Assembly: GCA_007858575.1 (NCBI GenBank)
Contig: CP042279.1
Location: forward strand, 5,892,501 to 5,956,500
Length of the DNA: 64,000 nt
Reading direction: 5' to 3'
From: Streptomyces sp. WAC08241
Lineage (GTDB): Bacteria > Actinomycetota > Actinomycetes > Streptomycetales > Streptomycetaceae
Numbering within the stretch: the stretch's first letter is position 1; the number at the start of each line of letters is the position of its first letter. This document shows positions 37,250-46,681 of this stretch, piece by piece. The notes under the pieces are model-generated. The model did no database searches. It was given only the letters and a program-made list of their open reading frames with translations, and was not told the DNA's origin. The position numbers and the translations under genes were made by a program.

Positions 37250-37841
37250 CCCGGCCCCTGATCGGCGTCGACCTCGTCCCCTCTCCCGGATCCACGCCCT
37301 CCTCGCGACCGGAACCGGCCCTGACTCCGGTACCGGCACAGAACCCGGCCCCGCAACCGGCACCCACCCTGGTACCGGCCCCGGAACCGCAACCGGCACC
37401 GACCCTGGTACCCGCCCCGGAACCGCAACCGGCACCCACCCTGGTACCGGCCCCGGAACCGCCCCCACCCCCGGGCCCCTCCTCACCCGCCTCCTCTCCG
37501 CCGAGGAGCTCGCCGCCTCCCGGACCCCCGACGGCGCGCCCGACCCGTCGGGGATCGCCGGGCGCCTCGCCGCCAAGGAGGCCGTCTTCAAGCTCCTCGG
37601 CTCCGTCGGGAGGCCCGTCCCCTGGCAGGGCATCGAGGTCCTGCGCGGCCCCGGCGGCCGGCCCGGGGTCCGGCTCTCCGGCCGGGCGGCCGAGCTGGCC
37701 CGTACCGCCGGGATCGGCCCGATCGACGTGAGCATCAGCCACGACGCCGGCTTCGCGATCGCCGTCGCCGCCGCCACCACCCCGTACGACCGCACCCCCT
37801 CCGCACGACCGCACGACCGCCCCGTTCCGCTGGAGCAGTGA
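37246..37841 (+). CDS. AcpS-type 4'-phosphopantetheinyl transferase with a repeat insertion
   Basis: About 198 residues. The N-terminus MTRPLIGVDLVPLSRIHALL carries the metal Asp of AcpS. After roughly 55 inserted residues of Gly/Thr/Pro repeats (GTGPGTATGTDPGTRP-like) the core resumes: LLTRLLSAEELAASRTPDG, GIAGRLAAKEAVFKLLGSVGRPVPWQGIEVLRGPGGRPGVRLSGRAAELA and IDVSISHDAGFAIAVAAA. GTG 37246 overlaps the ligase stop (GTGA). An indel near 37280 moves the reading to the frame used above. TGA is at 37839-37841, 18 bp before the ACP. It presumably activates the cluster's ACPs. The insertion sits in a surface loop and may be neutral. Confidence 0.8.
37366..37462 (+). repeat. 36-bp in-gene tandem repeat
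   Basis: Units start at 37366, 37402 and 37438 (third partial), 36 bp apart. A more degenerate unit precedes them from about 37324. 36 is a multiple of three, so copy changes keep the PPTase frame. Confidence 0.85.
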
Positions 37842-37859
37842 CCCCCGAAGGGAAACGCC

Positions 37860-38093
37860 ATGAGTTCCGCAGGTATCGACAAGGTCCGGGACTGGATCCT
37901 CGGCCGTCACCCCGAGCGCACCGAGCTCGCCTCCGACGTCGACCTCATCGAGAGCCGGCTCGTCGACTCGCTCGCCTTCGTCGAGCTCGTCTACACGATC
38001 GAGGACGCCGCGGGCGTCGAGATCGACTTCGACAACATCGACATCGACGACTTCCAGACCCTCGCCAGCATCGAGAAGGCCTTCTTCGCCTGA
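37860..38093 (+). CDS. Acyl carrier protein (first of two)
   Basis: 77 residues, intact. The modification site is the Ser in RLVDSLAFVELVYTIED, followed by a strongly acidic helix (VEIDFDNIDIDDFQTLASIEKAFFA). The start MSSAGIDKVRDWILGRHPERTEL is at ATG 37860. It lies between the PPTase and the methyltransferase, making it the most likely acceptor for the aaRS-like ligase. Confidence 0.92.
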   Translation: MSSAGIDKVRDWILGRHPERTELASDVDLIESRLVDSLAFVELVYTIEDAAGVEIDFDNIDIDDFQTLASIEKAFFA

Positions 38094-38128
38094 TCCCGCT
38101 CCGCCCGATCCCGAGGAGGGTCTTCACC

Positions 38129-38951
38129 ATGGATGCAGTCTCGTACACCGCCCAGTGGATGGCCGCGGCCCGCGCCGAGGAGTCCGAGCGCGAGGACGCG
38201 CTGTTCGTCGACCCGTTCGCCCGCGACCTGGCCGCCCCCGCGGCTTCGAGCTGATCGAGCGCTACGCCGGCGGCGGCCTGCTGCCCTTCATCTCCATCCG
38301 CACCCGCTTCCTGGACGACGCGATCAAGGACGTCCTCGCCGAGAGCGGGATCCAGCAGGTCGTGCTGATCGCGGCCGGCATGGACACCCGCGCCTTCCGG
38401 CTCGACTGGCCGGACGGCATCGAGCTCTACGAGGTCGACCACGCCCTCCTGATTGCCGAGAAGCGCCGCCGGCTCGACGCCCTCGGGGCCGAGCCGCGCG
38501 TCGACCGGCGCGAGGTCTCCGCCGACCTCACCCAGGAGTGGCTGCCCGACCTGGAGGCCGCCGGCTTCGACCGCGACCGCCCGACCCTGTGGGTCGCCGA
38601 GGCGCTGACCTTCTTCCTCACCGAGGAGCAGGCCGCCGGGCTGCTGCGGCTGCTCGCCTCCGCCTCGGCCCCCGGCAGCCACCTGGCCTTCGACATCCTC
38701 GGCCGCGCCTGCTGCGCAGCCCGTTCTCGAAGCGCTTCCTGGACACCCTCGCCGCCGACGGCACGCCGTGGATCTTCGGCACCGACGAGCCCGAGGAGTT
38801 CCTCACCGCGAACGGCTGGAAGACCACCGACCTGCGCGAGCCGGGCCAGCCCGGCGCCGGCGAGGGCCGCTGGCCGTACGACGTCCAGCCGAGGGACCGC
38901 CGCGGCGCCAACCGGCTCTGGCTGATCCGCGCCGAGGTCGTGAAGTCCTGA
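38129..38951 (+). CDS. SAM-dependent methyltransferase, LCMT/PPM1-like family
   Basis: About 273 residues. Family pattern: SYTAQWMAAARAEESEREDALFVDPFARDLA, ISIRTRFLDDAIKDVL, the SAM-binding QVVLIAAGMDTRAFRLDW, ELYEVDH and LWVAEALTFFLTEEQAAGLLRLL. Members methylate carboxylates or hydroxyls in actinobacterial secondary metabolism. ATG 38129 has CGAGGAGG. Indels lie near 38247 and 38710. The stop overlaps the KAS III ATG (TGATG). Probably O-methylation of the pathway product; O-methylation of an oxidised nitrogen group is a speculative option. Confidence 0.82.
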
Positions 38952-39926
38952 TGACCGATACGACCACCGACCGCCGGATCACCCTGGAGCGGATCGAGTC
39001 GTACCTGCCCGAGCGCAGCGTGCGGATCGAGGAGCTGGGCGAGCGGCTCGGACTGCACCGGGCGCAGCTCGGCGTGTTCCGCAAGTTCTACGGCCTGGAC
39101 CGGCTCCGGTACGACCCCGAGCTCCCGCTCCTCGACCTGCTGCGGCCCGCCGCGCGGTGCGCCCTGGCCGCCCTCCCGGAGGGCGGCCGGGTGGACTACC
39201 TGGCGTACGCCCACGTCACCCAGGCGGTCGCCCCCGCCGACGTGGACGTGGCGCGCCTGGTCGGCGACGACCTCGGGCTCGCCGACACCGAGGCCTTCGG
39301 CCTCAGCCACCAGGCCTGCGTCAGCAGCCTCGGCGCCATCGAGGTCCTCGGCGAACTGCTCCGCGCCGAGGGCGGCGAGGGCGCGTACGCCCTGATGGTC
39401 ACCGGCGAACAGGCGTACTCGCCGGTCGTCCAGCACGTCCCCAACACCTCGATCATGGCCGACGCCGCCGCCTCCTGCCTGATCACCCTGGACGGCGAGG
39501 GGGACGTGGTCCGCTCCTTCGCCACCCGGACCCTGGGCGAGTACGCCCAGTGGCTGGAGCTGACCCCCGAGCAGAACACCGAGTTCGGGGAGCAGTACGG
39601 CGGCCGGATCGCCGAGGTCATCCACCGGGCGCTGGAGGAGGCCGGGCTGACCTCGACGAGGTCGACCTGGTCATCCCGCACAACGTCAACAAGCTGGCCT
39701 GGCGGCAGACGATCAAGGAGCTGGGGGTGGAGCCGGAGAAGGTCTTCCTGGACAACGTCCCCGCTACAGCCACACCTTCGCCTCCGACGTCTTCGTCAAC
39801 TACACCACCCTGCGCGACGGGGGCCGCCTGGTGGACGGCGCCCACTACCTCCTCGTCTCCGTCGGCCTGGGCGCCACCTTCGGCGCCATGGTCATCACCC
39901 ACCGGGCGGGAGGCGGTTCCCGATGA
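38951..39926 (+). CDS. Beta-ketoacyl-ACP synthase III-like protein
   Basis: Thiolase-fold KAS III of about 325 residues. The nucleophile is Cys in GLSHQACVSSLGAIEVL, the His is in VIPHNVNKLAW, and the third position, Asn in FabH (GNTSAAS), appears as His in YSHTFASD, giving a Cys-His-His set. The C-terminal GRLVDGAHYLLVSVGLGATFGAMVITH is normal. It is continuous apart from indels near 39652 and 39765. It lies between ATGA/TGATG overlaps. It likely condenses a thioester starter with a malonyl- or aminoacyl-carrier. It has a likely partner at 40186. Confidence 0.84.
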
Positions 39927-40189
39927 GCCGTCAGGAGCTGATCCTCACCATCGAGAAGGCGCTCGGTGAGGTCCTGGAGCGGCCGGTCACCGGCCTCACG
40001 GAGGAGACCGCGCTCTTCGACGAGCTCCAGCTCACCTCCCTCGCCGTCCTGGGACTCCTCATGACCGTCGAGGAGGCGACCGGGATCTCGGTCGACCCGG
40101 AGGCGCTCGACATCGACCACCTGCGGACCGTGGGCTCCTTCGCCGACTACGTCGAGGCTGCGCTCCGCGCAGAGGAGGGGACGCCATGA
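39923..40189 (+). CDS. Acyl carrier protein (second of two)
   Basis: 88 residues, intact. The attachment Ser is in DELQLTSLAVLGLLMTVEEATGIS, with TS in place of the usual DS. The following helix is acidic (VDPEALDIDHLRTVGSFADYVEAAL). It overlaps the KAS III by ATGA, and its stop overlaps the KAS-like start, so it is made together with both ketosynthase-fold proteins. Confidence 0.9.
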   Translation: MSRQELILTIEKALGEVLERPVTGLTEETALFDELQLTSLAVLGLLMTVEEATGISVDPEALDIDHLRTVGSFADYVEAALRAEEGTP

Positions 40190-41203
40190 GCGGACTCGCC
40201 GTCCGGGCCGCCGCCGCGGTCCGCGCGCCCGAGGCCCGGGAACCGGACGACCGGGCGGCCGCGCTCGGCTACTTCCACGACCTGCTCGCGCCCCCTTCGG
40301 GGAGAAGCCCGACGAGGAGCTGTTCGACGGCGGCCGGCACGTCCGGCACCGGGACCTCGCGGACCTGCTCGTCGCCGACGAGGGCGTCGGCGCCGGCAGG
40401 CCCGACCTCCTGATCGTCGCCCACGCCCTCCCGGACGTGGTGCCGTTCACCGCCGTCGCGCCGTACCTCACCGACCGCCTCGGCGGCCGGGCGGCCAACT
40501 TCGCGATCGCCCAGCAGGGCTTGGCCGCGCCCTTCACCGCCCTGCGGATCGCCTCGGCGTACGCGAGGGCGGGACGGGCGGCGGAGGTCGTGATCGCGGT
40601 CCTCGAACAGACCACCCTGCCGACGCCCTTCCCGCTGGTCCGGGAGACGCCGCTGGTCGACTCGGCCGCGGCGCTCGTCCTCGGGACGTCGTCCGCCGGG
40701 GAGGAGGGCGGCTCCCGGTCGTCGTCCGCCGGGCAGGGGGACGGCCCCGGTTCGTCCGCGCCCACGCGGCCGGTTCGGCGGCGGACGCCCTCGGCCGGGA
40801 GCTCGGGGAGGACGGCACGCTCCTCGTCCTCGGCCCCTGGGTGACCGGGGACCTCCCCGAACACGGCGGCCCGGTGCACCGGGTGGCCCCGGGCGGTTAC
40901 TGCACCAGCCTCTGGCTGGACCTCGCCGACCACTGGCGGGAGTGGGGGCGCGAGCACCGGCGGATCGTGCTGTGCGACACGGACCCGCGCTCGGGCCGTA
41001 CGCACGTGGCGCTCTTCGCCGGCGACGGGGCTGACCCCGTCGGTCGTCCAGAGGCCGTCGCGCTCCCGCCCCCGACGGAAGCGCGACGGCCCGCCCGGGA
41101 CCACTCCCGCACGCGGCCGCCCCCACCGGCTCTTGCAGAAGGCTCCGACAGACACCCGACGCGGCACCCGAAGGGAAGGCAGGAACACCATGACCACGGC
41201 TGA
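40186..41203 (+). CDS. Thiolase-fold KAS-like protein lacking the active-site Cys
   Basis: About 335 residues with KAS III-like order: LLIVAHALPDVVPFTAVAPYLTDRLGGRAANFAIAQQGLAAPFTALRIASAYARAGRAAEVVIAVLEQTTLPTPFPLVRETPLVDSAAALVLG. In the segment equivalent to HQACVSSL of its neighbour the Cys is absent (AQQGLAAP). A Gln near the Cys position recalls the chain-length factors of type II PKSs. The C-terminus is Pro/Arg-rich and poorly conserved. Indels lie near 40300, 40750 and 40835. The stop at 41203 overlaps the condensation-domain start. It is probably a structural partner of the KAS III at 38951. Confidence 0.68.
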
Positions 41204-42558
41204 GGAGCGGACCATCAGGCTGGACTCCGCGCGGGCCGGGAGAGGCCCGGCGACCTGGGGCCAGCGGGCCATCTGGGGCGTCGTCACCCGGCTCGGCGAC
41301 GACGCCCCCGGTACAACCTGCCGGTCCACCTCCCCGTCTCCCCGCCCCGCCCGGTGGAGCGCGTGCTCGCGGACCTGACCGAGCTGCTCCTGCTCCACGA
41401 CAGCCTGCACACCCGCTTCCTGCCGGACGGCGAGGACGGTCTCGAACAGGTCGTGGACGGCAGCGGCGAACTCCCGGTGGAGGTCCGCACGGGTCCGGCG
41501 GAACGTTCCGCCGAGGACGGCGCCGCCTTCCTCGGCGAGCTGGCCGGACGCCCCTTCGACCACACCCGGGAGTGGCCCTCAGGGTCGGCCTGATCGAGTC
41601 CGGCGGCCTGGTCCACCGGCTCGTCCTGACCGGCGCGCACACCGGCATGGACTACTGGGGCCTCGGCCGGCTCCTGCGCGACCTGGAGTCCGTCCAGGCC
41701 GGCGAGACCGCCGCGTCGCTGCGCGCGTCGCGCCCCGCCCTCCAGCCCCTGGAGGCCGCCGGGGTCCAGGCCTCCCCGCTCGGCCGCCGCCGCGACGAGG
41801 CGGCCCGCCGCTACTGGATCGAGCAGCTCACCGCGGGCCCCCGGCGGATCGTCCGGGAGCCGGCGGCGCCGGAGCTCGCGGACGATCCGGACCGCGGGTT
41901 CCCCAACGCGCTGTTGCGCTCGCCCGCCCTCGCCGTCGCCGTCGGGCGGGTCGCGGCGGAGCTGGAGGTGAGCGACGCCGCCGTCCTCCTGGGGGCGGCC
42001 TCCCACCAGCTCGCCCGGATGTCCGGGAGCGCCGACGTGCTCTTCCAGGTCGTGGTGGGCAACCGCTTCCAGCCGGCCGCCGCCGCGTCCGTCAGCACGG
42101 TGGCGCAGGAGGCCCTCTTCCGCCTCACGGACGCGGACCGGGACTTCGAGGACGCGGTGCGCCGGACCCGGTCCGTCGCGTTCAGCGCGTTCCGCCACGC
42201 CGCGTACGACAAGTGGGCGCTCGACCGCGAGGTGGCGCTCCTCGTCGAGAAGGGGGAGGCGGCCGACCACTCGTACTGGTGGAACGACACCCGCGACCCC
42301 GGCGTCGGGCCCTTCGACGGCGTCGAGAGGCCCAAGGCCCCGCTGAGCGAGCTGATCGGCCGGACCGAGCTGAGCTGGCCGACGGAGTTCCCGGCCCGCA
42401 GGAACGTCTCGGCGGCGGTGGACGTGCTGACCGCCCCGGGCGCCCTGGACCTCGCCATGACCGCCGACCCGGCGGTCCTCGACCGCGCCGGCATGGAGCG
42501 CTTCCTGCGCGGGGTCGAGCGGCTGGTCGTCGCCGAGGCGATCGCGCTGGGGGACTGA
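41190..42558 (+). CDS. Free-standing NRPS condensation-domain protein
   Basis: About 456 residues. The core motif HHxxxD appears as AHTGMDYWG near 41640-41665: the second, catalytic His and the Asp are kept, the first His is Ala. Other C-domain stretches are LLLLHDSLHTRF (motif C2-like), DVLFQVVVGNRFQP (C4/C5-like) and FSAFRHAAYDKW. Indels lie near 41310 and 41578. It begins 14 bp inside the KAS-like ORF. It would join an aminoacyl- or ketoacyl-carrier donor to an amine or alcohol. No adenylation domain is present in this cluster, so the aaRS-like ligase probably supplies the carrier-bound amino acid. Confidence 0.8.
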
Positions 42559-43624
42559 TGACGCCGCTGACGGAGAAGAGGTACGCGGGGATCGCCTGGA
42601 CCGAGACGGGCTACCGGGTCGAGGTCCTGGACAGCAGCGGACGCCGGGTGACCGAGCCGCGCGACTGGGGCGCCGCCCGGGTCACCGAACTCATCGCCTG
42701 GCTGCGGGAGTTCGACGGCGGGCCGGTCCCGGCCGTGGTCCTGGACAGCACCAACGGCCTGCTCGACGGCCCCATGACCGCCGCCGGCCTGGAGGTCTAC
42801 CGGGCGGACCCTGGCTCCTTCCGCCCCGGCCGGGCTTCGGCTCCGTCCCGGCCGGACAGCTCGCGGAACGGGCCCTGGCCGCACCGGGCGAACTGGCCCG
42901 GGTGACCGCCGAGGGCGGCACCCTGACCGGCCGCGCCGAGGAGTACTTCGAGGGCGTACGGCGCGGGGAACCGGCGCAGAAGGCCCTGACGGCGGCCGGG
43001 CGCTGCTTCGAGCACGGCCGCCGGGACGTCCCGAAGGTGGCGCTCACCTTCGACGACGGCCCCGACCCGGTCTTCACCCGGCAGGTCCTGGAGATCCTGG
43101 ACCGCTACGGGGCCCGGGCGACCTTCTTCTGCGTCGGCCACCACGTCGCCGCGCTGCCCGACGAGGTGCGCCGGATCGTGGCGGGCGGCCACGGCCTCGG
43201 CAACCACTCCTGGTCGCACCCCTTCCTGTTCGACCTGACGCCGGGGCAACTGCGCGAGCAGATCGACCGGACGACGGAGGAGCTGGACCGGGTGGCCGGC
43301 ACGGCCCCGGCCTGGTTCCGGCCGCCGTACGGGGCGCTGAGCCCCGAGGTGCTCGCCGTCCTGGCCGAGCACCCGGCCACCCTGACGATGTGGGGACGTG
43401 GACGCCCGCGACTGGTCGCGGCCGGGGCCCGAGCAGATCGCCAAGACCGTCCTGGAGGGGTCGGCCCCGGCTCGGTGGTCCTGATGCACGAGGGCGCCGG
43501 GGACCGCGGCCAGACCGTGGCGGCCCTCCCCGCGATCGTCGAGGGCCTGCTCGCGCGCGGCCTGGAACCGGTCGCCCTGGACGAACTCGCCCCGCCGCCC
43601 CGCACGGGCCCCGAAGGCGCCTGA
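42558..43624 (+). CDS. NodB-type polysaccharide deacetylase fold with an extra N-terminal domain
   Basis: About 355 residues. Residues 1-120 (YAGIAWTETGYRVEVLDSSGRRV...VVLDSTNGLLDGPMTAAGLEVYRADPG) look like an RNase H-type fold strand pattern, as in IS110-like proteins, but with no clear catalytic set. The NodB domain follows: TFDDGPDPVF (motif 1), HSWSH (metal His pair), RPPYGALS (motif 3), DVDARDW and VVLMHEGAG (motif 5). ATG 42558 overlaps the condensation-protein stop. Indels lie near 42830, 43398 and 43465. In a biosynthetic cluster a NodB enzyme could remove an N-acyl protecting group (inference). Confidence 0.75.
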
Positions 43625-43668
43625 ACCACCCCGCGCACCCCGACCGACGACCGGAGGACTGAAGGGTC

Positions 43669-45028
43669 ATGGAAGAACGCTTGGCAGAGCCCGCCCGGAC
43701 GGCGGCGCCCCCGCCGACGAAGGACGACGGGCCGCCTCCGGGCGGGCCGGGGAAGCCGCAGACACCGGAGACGCCGCCGCCCGGAGAACCGGGGAAGCCC
43801 GGTGCACGGGCCTCGGGACCCTCCCCGGACGAACCGGCGATCTGGTCCCGCAACTTCCGGTACTACTTCACCGCCCGCAGCGCCGGCCTGCTGAGCTGGG
43901 CCATGCTGCCGGTCGCGGTCGCGGCCGGTCTGCTCAGCGGCGGGTACGGCCTGGACACCGCCGGGTACTCGATGGCCTTCCTGGTCGCCCCGTTCGCCGG
44001 CCTCGTGCTGTTCGGCGGGTGCTCGCCGACCGGTTCACCGCCCGCCGGATGATGATCATCGCGGACCTGGCCAACCTCACCGCCCACGTCCTGCTGGCCC
44101 TCCTCTTCCTCCACGGCATCGACCACCTCTGGCAGTTGTACGCGCTGCTCGTCGTCGCCGGCACGGCCAACGCCCTGTTCCAGCCGGGCGCCTCCTCGAC
44201 CGTCCCCCTGGTCTCCCGCGACGTCCAGGGCGCCAACGGCGTGCTGCGCACCTCCGAGGCGATCACCGGCCTCGGCGGCCCGGCGCTGGCCGGCGCCCTG
44301 GTCGGCTTCGGGTCCACCGGCTGGGTCATGGTGATCTCCGCCGTCGCCTACGGCACCAGCGCGATCTGCCTGTTCGCCCTCCGGCTCGGCGTGGTGCCCG
44401 CCCCGCCGGCCGGCGAGAGCCTGTGGCGCAACCTGGCGGTCGGCTGGCAGGAGTTCCGCTCCCGGAGCTGGCTCTGGGGCGTCATCCTGATCTGGATGTT
44501 CTACGCGGTGCTGTCCTGGGGCCGCAGCTCTCGGTGGCCGCCGGCGTCATCGTGCCCGAGCACGGCGCGAGCGCCTTCGGCCTGATCAACGCCGCGCTCG
44601 GCGCCGGCACCGTGGCCGGCGGGCTCCTCGCGATCCGCTACAAGCCCCAGCGGCCGCTCGCCGCCGGGGCCGTGGCGATGATGGCGTACCCGCTCTACCC
44701 GCTCGGCATCGTGCTCGGCTGGCCGGTCTGGTTGCTCATCGCCGCCCAGGTCCTGGTCGGCGCCGGCATCGGGGTCTGGGGCGTCATGTGGGCCACCAGC
44801 GTGCAGACGCAGGTGCCGGGCGAGGTCCTCAACCGCGTCCACGCCTACGAGGTCGCCGGGTCCGTCGGCATGTACCCGATCGGCAGCGCGCTGGCCGGGC
44901 CCGCCGTCGGCGCGTTCGGCACCGACACGGTCCTCGTGGTCGGCGTGGTGGTCTCCTTCCTCACCGCCACCGCCCTCCTGGCGACCCGCCCGATCCGCAC
45001 CCTGCGCCGTGTCCCGGACCGCGCCTGA
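43669..45028 (+). CDS. MFS exporter with Pro-rich N-terminus
   Basis: About 452 residues. A disordered N-terminus (residues 1-60, PPPTKDDGPPPGGPGKPQTPE-type) precedes about 12 hydrophobic segments. The MFS loop VLADRFTARRMMI follows helix 2. The middle FQPGASSTVPLVSRDVQGANGVLRTSEAITGLGGPALAGALV is characteristic of the enterobactin-exporter-like (MFS_3) group. Indels lie near 44022 and 44520. It is the probable exporter of the cluster product. It ends inside the PPTase start (20-bp overlap). Confidence 0.85.
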
Positions 45029-45804
45029 CGGAACCGGCGCGCCCGCTTCCGGCCGGACCCGTACGCCCGCGCCGGACCGGGCCCGCACACCGGTCCCGGT
45101 GCGCGCCCCGGCTCCCGTGCCCGACGGGGTCCGCACGCCCCTGCCCGGCCGCCGGATCCGCACGCCCGTCGACGGCGTGCACCACCTGGCCGCCCGGAGC
45201 GAGGAGGTGCTCGGCGCGCTGCCCGTCGCCGCCGCGGACCGGGCGGCCGCGGCGGGCTGCCGCCGTGGCGGGCCGTGGAGCACCTCGCCTCGCGGACCCT
45301 GCTGCGGTTCCTGCTGCGGGAGGCCGGCGAGGACGCCGGGGACGGGCCGGTCGCCGCGCTTCCGGGCGGCCGCCCGTACCTGCCCGGCCGGCCCGGCCCG
45401 GGGTGAGCCTCTCGCACTCCGCGGGCTGGGTCGCCGCGGCCGTCGGCCGGGGCCGGGACGTCGGCGTCGACGTCCAGGTCCCGGCCCCCGTCGGCGACCG
45501 CCTGCTGCGGCTCTGCTGCCTCCCCGGGGACGCCGACGCCCTGGCCGCCCTGCCCGAGGACGCGCGCAGGCTCGGCTTCGCCCGGGTCTTCGCCGTCCAG
45601 GAGGCCTGCGTGAAGGCCCTGGGCGAGGGCCTCTCCGGCCGCCCCTGGACCGTGCCGGTCCCCTCGACCCCGCACGGGCACCTGGCACCGCGTCCACTGG
45701 TCCGCACCCCTGACGACCCCCACGACGACCGCGACGCGGTGCCGGTCGCCTGCGCCTGGACGGAGTGGCCGAAAGTGACCGTGGGCGCGCCGGGGAACGA
45801 ATGA
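45009..45804 (+). CDS. Sfp-type 4'-phosphopantetheinyl transferase
   Basis: About 264 residues. The core is VSLSHSAGWVAAAVGRGRDVGVDVQ (P2 motif with GVDV) and FARVFAVQEACVKALGEGLSGRPW (P3, with Glu and Lys of the WxxxEAxxK type). The N-terminus is a low-complexity RTPAPDRARTPVPVRAPAPV stretch. GTG 45009 overlaps the MFS gene. Indels lie near 45258 and 45398. It ends GAPGNE at 45804. Together with the AcpS-type enzyme at 37246, this cluster encodes two different PPTases, perhaps one for the small ACPs and one for another carrier elsewhere. Confidence 0.83.
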
Positions 45805-45878
45805 TCGAACGTTCCGTCGGTATGCTCAAGTACCGTGCGCCGACCGGGGGATGCCGCACGGACGCCGAGGGGGAAGCG

Positions 45879-46279
45879 GTGGAGCAGCCGACGCTCAAGG
45901 TGAGCGAGGTCAGGCTGACCAAGCTCGCGAACGATCTCGGCGACATGCAGGAGTACCTGGGCAAGCAGGTCGAGCGCATGGACGCGATCGTCGACGGCAT
46001 CGAGGCGAAGTGGCGGGGACGACCGCCAAGGCGTACCGGGACCTTCACCGCGCCGCTGCCGAGGACGCCGTACGCATCAGGCTGATCCTCCAGCGGCTCG
46101 AACAGGCGGTGCGGCTCAGCCGGGACGGCTTCTCGGCGCAGGACCTGGAGATCATGGAACGGATGCGCCGGATCCAGTCGTCCGTCGACGTGCGCGCCGA
46201 GGCCGACGGGTTGTCCACCCCCATTCCGACGCGGGGGATCCGGGCAGGCGCCACCGCGGCCGCGCAGTCGTCTCGGTGA
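45879..46279 (+). CDS. WXG100-like small helical protein 1
   Basis: About 133 residues. Helical hairpin: VSEVRLTKLANDLGDMQEYLGKQVERMDAIVDGIEAKWRG (the WRG turn replaces WxG), then TTAKAYRDLHRAAAEDAVRIRLILQRLEQAVRLSRDGF. A Ser/Ala-rich tail follows. GTG 45879 with GAGGGGG fits best. One indel lies near 46018. WXG100-like proteins are type VII secretion partners and are typically encoded upstream of large polymorphic toxins, as here. Confidence 0.75.
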
Positions 46280-46398
46280 TCTCTGAGGGCCGACGGTATC
46301 CGGCGGCCGTCGATCTCCGGCCGTTGTCGTGGAAAGGTTCGACCAGGGTCTCGCGGGATCCGGGGCAGGGGAACGCGTTGTCGGGAACGGACGAGGAC

Positions 46399-46681
46399 AT
46401 GGCTGTCGACTTCGCGACGCTGCGACACCTGTCCGTCGAGCTGGAGGACGTCCTCCGCACGCTCAACGGGAAGCTGGGGCAGTTGTACGAGCGCGTCGAG
46501 AAGACCGTTCTGACCTGGGAGGGGAGGCCCGGGACGTCTTCGTCGACGAGCTCGACAAGTGGGACCTGTCCGCGCAGGACCTCGAAGCCGCGCAGGCATG
46601 GCTGCACGAGGTCGTGGTCAACGGCCACGTCACTACGCGGCCGCCCACAAGGCGGTGCTGCGCGGCTGGGGAGCCGGCTGA
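46399..46681 (+). CDS. WXG100-like small helical protein 2
   Basis: About 93 residues. MAVDFATLRHLSVELEDVLRTLNGKLGQLYERVEKTVLTWEGEARDVFVDELDKWDLSAQDLEAAQAWLHEVV has a central WEG turn between two amphipathic helices, the WXG100 pattern. ATG 46399; the stop overlaps the toxin ATG (TGATG). Indels lie near 46525 and 46635. It is probably a chaperone or co-secreted partner of the toxin directly downstream. Confidence 0.78.

Noticed and set aside
41190..42558. Inactive condensation domain because the first His of HHxxxD is missing
   Set aside because: The catalytic second His and the Asp are retained (AHTGMD), and first-His changes occur in active members.
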